Shown here: positions 43,701 to 51,324 of the stretch, one piece after another | Layout: the number at the start of each line of letters is the position of its first letter | Position numbering within the stretch: position 1 is the stretch's first letter | NCBI GenBank assembly: GCA_900539735.1 | Contig: UQDE01000004.1 | Coordinates: 1-64,000, forward strand | DNA from: an uncultured Collinsella sp. | GTDB lineage: Bacteria; Actinomycetota; Coriobacteriia; Coriobacteriales; Coriobacteriaceae | Direction: 5' to 3' | Length of the DNA: 64,000 nt | Made by a program: the position numbers and the translations under genes | Notes under the pieces: generated by a model | The model's input: the letters and a program-made list of their open reading frames with translations, nothing else | What the model was told of the DNA's origin: nothing | Databases searched by the model: none

Positions 43701-45158
43701 ATGAGCGATAGCCAGAACATGTCCGATGAGGTGCGCGCACGCCTGCGCGCCATCCCTTCCGTCAACGAGCTGCTTGCCGAGTGGCCGGTGGTGAAGGCGG
43801 TGGGGGAGACCTGCGACGCGGTGGTGCATGCCGCCGTCACGGCCGAGCTCGACGAGGAGCGCGCCGCCATTCGCGCCGGTGCCGCCCCGCGTTCCAAGCG
43901 CGAGCTGGCCTCGGCTATCGAGTGGCGTGCCCACCGCTCCGCGCTGCCGAGCCTGCGTCCCGCCGTTAACGCCACGGGTGTCGTTATCCATACCAACCTG
44001 GGTCGAGCCCCGCTCGCGGAGTCGACCGCCAAGGCCGTGGCCGAGGTCGCGCGCGGCTACAGCACGCTCGAGTACAGCGTGGATACCTGCTCGCGCGGGT
44101 CGCGCAAGGAGCACGCAGCGCAACTGATCCGCTCGCTTACCGGTGCCGAGGATGCGCTGGTCGTCAACAATAACGCGGCCGCCGTGCTGTTGGTGTTGGC
44201 AACCCATGCCGCGGGCAAGGAAGTCATCGTCAGCCGCGGCGAGCTTGTCGAGATTGGCGGCAGCTTCCGCATCCCCGATGTCATGGCGGCCTCGGGCGCC
44301 AAACTCGTCGAGGTCGGCGCCACCAACCGCACGCATTTGAGCGACTACGAGCGCGCCATCACGCCCGATACGGCGATGATCCTTAAGGTCCATCCTTCTA
44401 ACTATCGCATCGAGGGTTTCCACGAGGAGGTGGGTTCTCGGGAGCTTGCGGCGCTTGCCCATAAGCACGGCCTGCTGTTCTATGAAGACCAGGGCTCGGG
44501 GGCGCTGTTGCCCGACGACATCTTGGTGCGCGGCGGCGAGGAGACCACGCCGGCTTCGGTCGCGGCGGGGCTCGATATCGTGTCGTGCTCGGGCGATAAG
44601 CTGCTCGGTGCCGCACAAGCGGGCATTATCATGGGCCGTCGCGATCTGGTCCAGGCCTGCGGGTCGCATCCGCTCATGCGTGCCCTGCGCCCGGGCAAGC
44701 TCGCGCTGGCGGCGCTCGAGGCTACACTGCGTATTTACATGGATGGGGCGGATGTGGCCCATCGCGAGGTGCCGGTACTCAACATGCTCACGCTTCCGCA
44801 GGCTCATCTGGAGCGTCGCGCACGCAAGTTGCGCGAGCTGATGGTGGCAGGCCTCGATAAGGCTGGCTGCCCGTGTGCCGTGCAGGTGGAAATCGTCAAG
44901 GAGTCGTCGACTCCCGGCGGCGGCTCGCTGCCCACCGTGGAGCTGCCCACGATGTGCGTGGCCGTCTGCCCGGTCGACGGGCGCCTGTCCGTCGATGCGC
45001 TCAAGCGCTCGCTCGTCCAAGACTTCGACACGCCGGTCGTCACGCGCACCTCGCACGATCGCATTTTGTTTGACGTTCGCACACTCGTGGGCGACCGCGA
45101 TATCGAGACGGCGGCATCGACGCTTGCCGCGTGCGTTGCCAAGGCGGTGCGCCGATGA
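43701..45158 (+). CDS. selA: L-seryl-tRNA(Sec) selenium transferase SelA
   Basis: A 485-residue PLP enzyme converting seryl-tRNA-Sec to selenocysteinyl-tRNA-Sec with selenophosphate. Motifs: 'RPAVNATGVVIHTNLGRAPL' (around 85-104), 'EYSVDTCSRGSRKEH', and the PLP lysine near residue 300 in 'CSGDKLLGAAQAGII'. The length is normal. GAAAGG precedes the ATG. Its stop overlaps the selB start (ATGA), coupling the two. Confidence 0.97.
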   Translation: MSDSQNMSDEVRARLRAIPSVNELLAEWPVVKAVGETCDAVVHAAVTAELDEERAAIRAGAAPRSKRELASAIEWRAHRSALPSLRPAVNATGVVIHTNLGRAPLAESTAKAVAEVARGYSTLEYSVDTCSRGSRKEHAAQLIRSLTGAEDALVVNNNAAAVLLVLATHAAGKEVIVSRGELVEIGGSFRIPDVMAASGAKLVEVGATNRTHLSDYERAITPDTAMILKVHPSNYRIEGFHEEVGSRELAALAHKHGLLFYEDQGSGALLPDDILVRGGEETTPASVAAGLDIVSCSGDKLLGAAQAGIIMGRRDLVQACGSHPLMRALRPGKLALAALEATLRIYMDGADVAHREVPVLNMLTLPQAHLERRARKLRELMVAGLDKAGCPCAVQVEIVKESSTPGGGSLPTVELPTMCVAVCPVDGRLSVDALKRSLVQDFDTPVVTRTSHDRILFDVRTLVGDRDIETAASTLAACVAKAVRR

Positions 45159-47122
45159 GTGAGCGTGACACGTTGGTGGAATGCCCCGTTATCGTTGGCA
45201 CGGCTGGCCATGTCGACCACGGTAAGTCGGCGCTCATCGAGGCGCTGACGGGTAAAAACCCCGACCGTCTGGAGGTTGAGCGCCGTCGCGGCATGACCGT
45301 TGAGCTTGGCTTTGGCGAGCTGGCGCTGCCGAGTGGCAAGATCGTTGGCCTGGTCGACGTGCCGGGCCATGCGCATTACTTGCGCGCCATGGTGCAGGGT
45401 GCCACGGGTATCGACGTCGCCGTGCTGGTGGTCTCTGCCGTTGAGGGCGTAATGCCGCAGACCCGCGAGCACGTGCATGTGCTGGAGCTGCTGGGCGTCA
45501 CGCATATGGTGGTGGCGCTGACTATGTGCGACTTGGCCGATAGCGAAATGATTGAGCTGGCCGAGCTCGACGTCGATGATTTTTTGTCGAGCACCGTGTT
45601 TGCGGGCGCGCCGATCGTTCCCGTGTCGTCAAAGACGGGCGAGGGGATTGATGCGTTGCTGGCAGCGCTCGACGAGTGCGTGGACGCCTGTTGGGCTGCC
45701 TGTCGCGATCGCGCCGAGCAAACCGACGCCGCGCCGCGCCTGCCGATCGATCGCTGCTTTACGATCAAGGGTGCCGGCACCGTCGTGACGGGTACGCTGC
45801 ACGACGCGCCGGTTGCGGTGGGCGATGAGCTGGTCGCGCTGCCGTCGCGCACGGTCTGTCGTGTGCGCGGGGTTCAGGTTCATGGTGACACGCAGCGGGC
45901 GTTGCCCGGTCAGCGCGTGGCACTCAACCTGGTGGGCGACGGTGCCGCTTCGCTCGATCGCGGCGAGATGCTCGGTGTGGAAGGCCGTTTTGGCCAGACG
46001 CTGCGCTTTATGATGACATTGACCTACCTGGGCCGTGAGGGCGCCAAGCCGCGCGTGCTCGAGTCGGGCGCGCGCGTGCACGTGATGGCGGGTACGGCCG
46101 AGGTTGTCGGCCGCATTATGCTCATGGAGGGCGAGGCGCCTGTGGCGGTGGGCGAGACGCGTACCGTTCAGGTGCGTCTTGAGGACCCGCTGCCGCTGCG
46201 CGCCGGTGACCATGCCGTGGTGCTGTCGTATTCGCCGGTTATGCTCATTGGCGGCGGTCGCGTGCTGCTGTCGCGCTGTCGTCGCTCGCGCGAGCTTGCC
46301 GAAGGAGAGCGTGCACTGTATGCGGCGCTCGAGTCCGGCGATATCGCGGGCGCGGTGGATGCGTGGCTGGCGCTGCAAGCGCTGCCGGTTGCGGCCGTTG
46401 ATATTGCCGAGGCTTTGGATCTTGGTACCGGCGAGGTCGATGCCGCACTGCGCGGGTTGGTGGCGAAGGGCGCTGCTCGCGCGCTTGCTGGCTCGGATGG
46501 CTCGCTGTATGCAGATGCTTCCGTGCTCGACGCCGCGATGGATGCACTGGCGGCGACCCTGTCAGCCATGCATGCGGCGGCTCCCAAGGAGACGGGCTTT
46601 ACGCCCGGCGCCGTTGCCCATGCTGCGTGGCCTGCCGCTGATGAAGGCGTTGCCGCGGCTCTGATTGCCGAGGGCTGCTCGCGTGGCGTGTGCGCCGCCG
46701 AGGGTGCCGAGGTATTCGATCCGCATTCGGCCGCCGCTGCGGCACGCGTGGTGCGAGAGGCTTGCGAGCGGATCGTCGCGCTGCTTGATGAGGCCGGCCT
46801 GGATGCACCGGCGCTTCCCGAGGTGGGCGAACAGCTGCAGCTCGGCCGCGATACCATGACGCGTGCCCTGCGCGAGCTTTCTCTTAACCGTTCGATCGTT
46901 AAGGTCGAGCGCGACGTTGCCCTGTCCGCTGCCGCCGAGGCCCATGCGCGTGAGCTCGTCGCCGCCGCCATTGAGGCAGCCGGCGGCGCTGCCACCACGA
47001 GCGTGCTGCGCGAGGCCCTTGGCGTGTCGCGCAAACGCGCCATCAGCATCTTGGAGCACCTGGATGCCGTACGCTTTACGGTGCTCGACAAGGATGCCGG
47101 CGGCCTGCGCTCCCTGCGCTAG
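45155..47122 (+). CDS. selB: Selenocysteine-specific elongation factor SelB
   Basis: A 655-residue GTPase that brings Sec-tRNA to UGA codons followed by a SECIS hairpin. The GTP-binding P-loop is 'GTAGHVDHGKSALIEALTG' (around 16-34), followed by 'DVPGHAHYL' and a degenerate NKxD region ('ALTMCDLAD'). EF-Tu-like domains 2 and 3 follow, and the C-terminal 250 residues form winged-helix domains that bind the SECIS loop. The ATG at 45155 overlaps the selA stop. selC lies 150 bp downstream. Confidence 0.97.
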   Translation: MSERDTLVECPVIVGTAGHVDHGKSALIEALTGKNPDRLEVERRRGMTVELGFGELALPSGKIVGLVDVPGHAHYLRAMVQGATGIDVAVLVVSAVEGVMPQTREHVHVLELLGVTHMVVALTMCDLADSEMIELAELDVDDFLSSTVFAGAPIVPVSSKTGEGIDALLAALDECVDACWAACRDRAEQTDAAPRLPIDRCFTIKGAGTVVTGTLHDAPVAVGDELVALPSRTVCRVRGVQVHGDTQRALPGQRVALNLVGDGAASLDRGEMLGVEGRFGQTLRFMMTLTYLGREGAKPRVLESGARVHVMAGTAEVVGRIMLMEGEAPVAVGETRTVQVRLEDPLPLRAGDHAVVLSYSPVMLIGGGRVLLSRCRRSRELAEGERALYAALESGDIAGAVDAWLALQALPVAAVDIAEALDLGTGEVDAALRGLVAKGAARALAGSDGSLYADASVLDAAMDALAATLSAMHAAAPKETGFTPGAVAHAAWPAADEGVAAALIAEGCSRGVCAAEGAEVFDPHSAAAAARVVREACERIVALLDEAGLDAPALPEVGEQLQLGRDTMTRALRELSLNRSIVKVERDVALSAAAEAHARELVAAAIEAAGGAATTSVLREALGVSRKRAISILEHLDAVRFTVLDKDAGGLRSLR

Positions 47123-47145
47123 ATCGGCCGCCCCGCCCCACCTCC

Positions 47146-47216
47146 TCAGTTGCGGTGAAATAGTTCCTATTTGGAGGCTTTGGCAGCAAATACAGGAACT
47201 ATTCCACCGCAACTTC
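47146..47216 (+). repeat. 71-bp palindromic element, copy 4
   Basis: 27+17+27 layout, GTTCCTG subtype. The left arm begins TCAGTTGCGGTGAAATAGTT; the right arm has one T-C change (ATTCCACC) that leaves a non-Watson-Crick pair. Preceded by CCCCACCTCC. It lies between selB and selC. Confidence 0.93.
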
Positions 47217-47228
47217 TTGCTCGTCTTT

Positions 47229-47259
47229 TTGGGATGGAGCCGTTTCGGTTTGGTAAAAT
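47229..47259 (+). promoter_or_regulatory. Likely promoter of selC
   Basis: Extended -10 element TGG-TAAAAT (TAAAAT at 47254-47259) with TTGGGA (47229-47234) as a -35 at 19-bp spacing. It ends 12 nt before the tRNA-Sec 5' end. Confidence 0.5.
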
Positions 47260-47271
47260 ACCTCCGCACTT

Positions 47272-47368
47272 GGGAACGGATGGGCTCCGGTGGGCTCCGC
47301 GGTCCTCAAAACCGTTGCGAGGCGTGCAAAACGTCTTGGATGTGTTCGATTCACATACGTTCCCGCCA
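47272..47368 (+). tRNA. selC: Selenocysteine tRNA, tRNA-Sec (anticodon TCA)
   Basis: A 97-nt tRNA-Sec. The acceptor stem GGGAACG/CGTTCCC is followed by an eighth position that mismatches (G-A). The 6-bp D-stem GGGCTC/GGGCTC has a 4-nt loop. The anticodon loop CCTCAAA carries TCA at 47306-47308. The long variable arm (GAGGCGT / ACGTCTT) and T-arm ATGTG-TTCGATT-CACAT fit the family. The discriminator is G, and CCA is encoded. Position 33 is C instead of the near-universal T. It lies 150 bp after selB. Confidence 0.93.
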
Positions 47369-47523
47369 TACGCTACCAGCGCTTTTGTGCTCGCGGTCTT
47401 GCTGCGTGCCGCAAAGGCGCTGTTTTGTTTTTGCATGGGTTTGCCGTGCCGTCCGCTTTATCGGCGACGGTATTTGGCTTCGTGCGTCGAGTTTTGAGCA
47501 TGCCGATGGGGGTGGTTTGCCGT

Positions 47524-48156
47524 ATGACTACCGTAAGACGGGCCGATCTTTCTTGTGTCGTCCAGGCGGGCGGGTTGTCGTCGCGCATGGGCTGCGATAA
47601 GGCGCGCATGGCGTTTTGCGGTGAGCCGCTCATCGAGCGCGTGCTGGGTCGGCTGGCACCAGTTGCCGGCGAGTTGGTCGTGACGACTTCGCGTCCCAGC
47701 GAGCTTGCCTATCTTGAGGAGCACGCGTTTGGCGGCCTGGTGCCACGTGTGGTGGCGGACCTTGAAGGGCCGGCGGGCGCCATGCGCGGCATCGCGAGCT
47801 CGTTGGCCGCGGCCCGATTGCCGCTCGCGGCGATCGTCGCCTGCGATATGCCGTTTGTCTCGCCGGAACTCATCGGCGCGCTTGCCGATCGTGTTGAGTC
47901 CGAGGCGCTCGACGTGTGCGTGCCGCGCGAGGAGCGGGGGATTGAGCCGCTTTGCGCCGTCTGGCGCCGTGACGCGTGTGCGCCGGCCGCCCAAGAGCTG
48001 CTCGCCTGCGACCGCCAGCGCATTCGCTGCCTGATCGATCGCGTTCAGGCTGGTTATATGGATGAGCCGCAGATCGTTAGGGCCGCGGGCTCGACGCTCT
48101 GCTTCGAGAACGTCAATACGCCCGAGGAGTTTGCGGCGGCCGAGTTACTCGCCTAG
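47524..48156 (+). CDS. mobA: Molybdenum cofactor guanylyltransferase MobA
   Basis: A 210-residue nucleotidyltransferase that attaches GMP to molybdopterin, giving the guanine dinucleotide cofactor used by FdhF. The signature 'VVQAGGLSSRMGCDKARM' (around 11-28) and 'AIVACDMPFVSPELI' (around 103-117) are clear. The ATG at 47524 has GGGGTGG about 8 nt upstream. A longer open frame extends back into tRNA-Sec and is not believed. Its place beside the Sec genes matches its need by the selenoenzyme FdhF. Confidence 0.93.
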   Translation: MTTVRRADLSCVVQAGGLSSRMGCDKARMAFCGEPLIERVLGRLAPVAGELVVTTSRPSELAYLEEHAFGGLVPRVVADLEGPAGAMRGIASSLAAARLPLAAIVACDMPFVSPELIGALADRVESEALDVCVPREERGIEPLCAVWRRDACAPAAQELLACDRQRIRCLIDRVQAGYMDEPQIVRAAGSTLCFENVNTPEEFAAAELLA

Positions 48157-48171
48157 ACGATTGGAGTTGCC

Positions 48172-48567
48172 ATGTCTCACGATATTTGCCCCGACACGGG
48201 AGAGCCTTGCACTTGCGATGGTTCCGAGCCCTGTACCTGCGACTGCGGTGGCTGTGGACATACTGCGGAAGAGGAGGCGGCCGCTGCGGCGTATCGTGAG
48301 GCACACCGCGAAGGCCCGTCCGGTGATGCCCTCGACCACGAGCGCAAGATTATCGTGTCGTTCGACAGTACCTTCGATGTGATGGAATGCGAGCAGCTGT
48401 GCCTGGATGCCGGCGTGCCCGGGCGCATTATGCCTTTGCCCGGCTCCATTACCGCCGGCTGCGGGCTGTGCTGGGCCATGCCGTTCTCCGGCGATGCGCT
48501 CGCCGGCTTCCGTGCTGCCACCGAAGGCCGCATAACCCCCGCTGACTACCATCAGCTCGTCCTCTAA
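48172..48567 (+). CDS. DUF3343 protein with cysteine-rich N-terminus
   Basis: A 131-residue protein. Residues 50-131 are a DUF3343 domain ('KIIVSFDSTFDVMECEQLC', 'PGRIMPLPGSITAGCGLCW'), related to the 83-residue copy in the selD cluster. The first 35 residues are extremely cysteine-rich (CPDTGEPCTC, CTCDCGGCGH), unlike the other copy, and look like a metal- or selenium-binding tail. TTGGAG lies 5 nt before the ATG. It follows mobA by 15 bp and is probably co-transcribed. Confidence 0.85.
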   Translation: MSHDICPDTGEPCTCDGSEPCTCDCGGCGHTAEEEAAAAAYREAHREGPSGDALDHERKIIVSFDSTFDVMECEQLCLDAGVPGRIMPLPGSITAGCGLCWAMPFSGDALAGFRAATEGRITPADYHQLVL

Positions 48568-48575
48568 CCACCAAC

Positions 48576-48610
48576 ACCACCACATTGGGGACAGGCACCT
48601 TTGTGGTGGT
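48576..48610 (+). terminator. Hairpin after the mobA operon
   Basis: ACCACCACA (48576-48584) pairs with TGTGGTGGT (48602-48610) around GGGGACAGGCACC. No long T-tract follows; it may terminate or stabilise the message. A competing hairpin GTGGT-TTGG-ACCAC overlaps its right side. Confidence 0.5.
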
Positions 48611-48745
48611 TTGGACCACGGGGACGAAACAGCTTCGAAACACGCGATTTATACGTCAGGTGCTCAAAAACGCTTCTACCTGCATCGTAATCAAAACGAA
48701 ACATCCGCTCGTTGGCTTATGCGTAACTTTGCTGCAACAGTGCGA

Positions 48746-48775
48746 TATTATCCATACTCGATAAAGCTCGCGGCG
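48746..48775 (+). promoter_or_regulatory. Promoter and 5' leader start of gdhA
   Basis: TATTAT (48746-48751) is a likely -10 box. Nine bases later, ATAAAGCTCGCGGCG (48761-48775) begins the leader; the same 15-mer follows the modA -10 box. TCGCGGC then pairs with GCCGCGA, giving a small 5' hairpin. Confidence 0.5.
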
Positions 48776-48824
48776 CATGGGGTGCCGCGACCGACACTTT
48801 TCGTTTCCCATCATTGGAGGAAGC

Positions 48825-50180
48825 ATGAGCTACACGCAGAAAGTTCTCGAAGAGCTCAAGGCCCGCTATCCCGAGCAGCCTGAGTTCATCCAGGCCGCGA
48901 CCGAGATCCTCGGCACCATCCAGCCGGCGCTCGACGCCCATCCCGAGTACGAGGAGGCCGCCCTGCTTGAGCGCCTCGTCGAGCCCGAGCGCATCGTCAT
49001 GTTCCGTGTCCCCTGGGTCGACGACCAGGGCAAGGTCCAGGTCAATCGCGGCTACCGCGTCGAGTTCAACTCTGCCATTGGACCTTACAAGGGCGGCCTG
49101 CGCTTTAACCCGACGGTCACCCTGGGCATGCTCAAGTTCCTGGGCCTGGAGCAGATCCTCAAGAACAGCCTGACCACCCTTCCCATGGGCGGCGGCAAGG
49201 GCGGCTCCGACTTTGACCCCAAGGGCAAGTCCAACAACGAGATCATGCACTTCTGCCAGTCCTTCATGACCGAGCTCTACCGTCACATTGGCCCCAACAC
49301 CGACGTTCCCGCCGGCGACCTGGGCGTTGGCGGCCGCGAGGTTGCCTACCTGTTCGGTCAGTACAAGCGCCTGACCAACGAGTGGACCGGCGTCCTCACC
49401 GGCAAGGGCCTCTCCTTTGGCGGATCGCTCGCCCGTACCGAGGCCACCGGCTACGGCCTGGCTTACTTTGTGGATGAGTACCTCAAGAGCCGCGGCGACT
49501 CCTTCGAGGGCAAGAACGTCGTCGTTCACGGCTCCGGTAACGTCGCCATCTACGCGGTCCAGAAGGTCTCTCAGCTCGGCGGCAAGGTGCTGGCCTGCTC
49601 CGACACCCATGGCTGGGTCGAGGATCCCGACGGCATCGACTACACCGTGCTCGAGCATGTCTACAACAAGAAGCGCTCCGGCCACGACAAGGGCGTCACG
49701 CTCGCTATGTACGTCGACGAGAAGCCCAACGCCACGTGGCACGAGGGCGACGGCCGCGGCGTGTGGCAGCTGCCCTGTGACATCGCGCTGCCCTGCGCTC
49801 GCGAGAACACGCTGCTGCTCGAGGACGCCCAGGCGCTCGTCGCCAACGGCTGCAAGGTGGTCGGCGAGGGCGCGAACATGCCCACGACCATCGAGGCCAC
49901 GACCTACTTCCAGGAGAACGGCGTCGCCTTTATGCCCGGTAAGGCTGCCAACGCCGGCGGCGTGCTCGTGTCCGGCCTGGAGATGAGCCAGAACGCCGAG
50001 CACCTGTCCTGGACCTTCGAGGAGGTCGACGGCAAGCTCGAGCAGCTCATGCGCGGTATGTTCCACAACGTGGACGACACTGCCAAGAAGTACGGCGAGG
50101 AGGGCAACTTCGTCATGGGCGCCAACATCGCCGGCTTCCTGAAGGTTGCCGATGCCATGCTCGCCCAGGGCGTCTGCTAA
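48825..50180 (+). CDS. gdhA: NADP-type glutamate dehydrogenase
   Basis: A 451-residue hexameric glutamate dehydrogenase assimilating ammonia into 2-oxoglutarate. 'GPYKGGLRFNPTV' (around 85-97) and 'LPMGGGKGGSDFDPKGKS' (around 120-137) hold the catalytic lysines. The Rossmann loop is 'VVHGSGNVAIYAVQKV' (around 232-247). The length and motifs match the small bacterial NADP form. GGAGG stands 4 nt before the ATG. Monocistronic, with a structured leader and a strong terminator. Confidence 0.96.
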   Translation: MSYTQKVLEELKARYPEQPEFIQAATEILGTIQPALDAHPEYEEAALLERLVEPERIVMFRVPWVDDQGKVQVNRGYRVEFNSAIGPYKGGLRFNPTVTLGMLKFLGLEQILKNSLTTLPMGGGKGGSDFDPKGKSNNEIMHFCQSFMTELYRHIGPNTDVPAGDLGVGGREVAYLFGQYKRLTNEWTGVLTGKGLSFGGSLARTEATGYGLAYFVDEYLKSRGDSFEGKNVVVHGSGNVAIYAVQKVSQLGGKVLACSDTHGWVEDPDGIDYTVLEHVYNKKRSGHDKGVTLAMYVDEKPNATWHEGDGRGVWQLPCDIALPCARENTLLLEDAQALVANGCKVVGEGANMPTTIEATTYFQENGVAFMPGKAANAGGVLVSGLEMSQNAEHLSWTFEEVDGKLEQLMRGMFHNVDDTAKKYGEEGNFVMGANIAGFLKVADAMLAQGVC

Positions 50181-50206
50181 ATCTTCGCGCGACATAGCAT
50201 GTGATG

Positions 50207-50238
50207 AGGCTCCCAGCTATCCGGCTGGGAGCCTTTTC
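50207..50238 (+). terminator. Terminator after gdhA
   Basis: AGGCTCCCAGC (50207-50217) pairs with GCTGGGAGCCT (50224-50234), loop TATCCG, then TTTT. Confidence 0.9.
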
Positions 50239-50257
50239 TATCCCGGAGGACTCCTCA

Positions 50258-50328
50258 TATCTTGCGGTGAAATACGGACTGTTTAGCGCCCCAGAACGGC
50301 TAATCAGTCCGTATATCACCGCAAGTTA
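50258..50328 (+). repeat. 71-bp palindromic element, copy 5
   Basis: 27+17+27 layout, GGACTG subtype. At arm position 4 this copy has C on the left and G on the right where the others have G and C, a compensatory swap (CTTGCGG / CCGCAAG). It lies between the gdhA terminator and the FAD subunit gene. Confidence 0.93.
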
Positions 50329-50409
50329 TGGATGGGTGGGTGGATTTTGTCCTAAAACGGTGTGCGGCCCCTCGTTTGGTACACTTAAAAGTACTGGACA
50401 AGTGAAGAG

Positions 50410-51324
50410 ATGGGGGAGAACGTGCTCAAGTTCGGTACCTACGTCCGTGTTGGAAACGCGGCCGAAGCCTATGAGCTCTTACAGAAGAACCGCAACAACA
50501 AGATTGTGGGCGGCGGCATCTGGATGCGCCTGGGTTCGCGTCGCGTGGCGACGGCGATTGACCTTTCGGCCTGCGGACTCGATCAGATTGAGGAGACCGA
50601 GACCGAGTTTCGCATCGGTGCCATGTGTACCCTGCGCCAGCTCGAGCGCCATGCCGAGCTCAACGCGCTTGTCAACCATGTCTTTGAGTTCGCCGTCCAC
50701 GATATCGTGGGCGTTCAGCTGCGCAATACCGCCACGGTGGGCGGCAGCATCTACGGCCGCTTTGGCTTCTCGGACGTTCTCTCCGCCTTCCTCGCGCTCG
50801 ATTCCTATGTTGAGCTGACGGGCGCCGGCCGCGTGCCGCTCGCGGAGTTCGTGGGCATGGGCTACGTGCGCGACGTGATCGAGCACGTCGTGGTCGTTAA
50901 GCACGACTACCGCGCGAGCTACGAGGCCGTGCGCAAGGCCGCGACCGACTTCCCCTCGCTGAACGTCACCGCCGCCTGGTGGGACGGCTCCTGGCACGTC
51001 ACCGTGGGTGCCCGCCCGCTGCGCGCGACCCTGCTGCAGGGTGAGGCATGCGGCCTTACCGCCGAGCAACCTTCCGAGCACGAGCTTCGCGCCCTGGCCG
51101 CATCCGTGCGCTCTCTGAGCTACGGCTCCAACCTGTGGGGCTCGGCCGACTATCGCCGCCGCATCTCGGCCCCGCTGGCGATTCAGGCCGTGCGTCGCGC
51201 CGCCGGCATCGAGCTTTCGGCCGCGCTTGCCCGCGAGCTCGAGACCGTGCAAGTGCCTAAGTTTGCCACGGACGAGTATTCCTGCCGCCGCGTGCCCGGC
51301 GTCGATTCTAGCGAGGTGCGCTAA
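50410..51324 (+). CDS. FAD-binding subunit of a xanthine dehydrogenase-like enzyme
   Basis: A 304-residue FAD-binding subunit (CoxM/XdhB type) taking electrons from the Fe-S subunit. The FAD loop region appears as 'NKIVGGGIWMRLG' (around 31-43) and 'QLRNTATVGGSIYGRFGFSD' (around 99-118). The C-terminal CoxM-like domain is shorter and divergent. The start is ambiguous: ATG 50410 has a poor Shine-Dalgarno, while GTG 50422 has GGGGGAG only 3 nt before it. Its stop overlaps the next gene's ATG (TAATG), so the subunits are coupled. Confidence 0.85.
   Translation: MGENVLKFGTYVRVGNAAEAYELLQKNRNNKIVGGGIWMRLGSRRVATAIDLSACGLDQIEETETEFRIGAMCTLRQLERHAELNALVNHVFEFAVHDIVGVQLRNTATVGGSIYGRFGFSDVLSAFLALDSYVELTGAGRVPLAEFVGMGYVRDVIEHVVVVKHDYRASYEAVRKAATDFPSLNVTAAWWDGSWHVTVGARPLRATLLQGEACGLTAEQPSEHELRALAASVRSLSYGSNLWGSADYRRRISAPLAIQAVRRAAGIELSAALARELETVQVPKFATDEYSCRRVPGVDSSEVR

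Noticed and set aside
47290..47523. Extended N-terminus of mobA
   Set aside because: The extension runs through tRNA-Sec and has no conserved protein features; the MobA signature starts after 47524.
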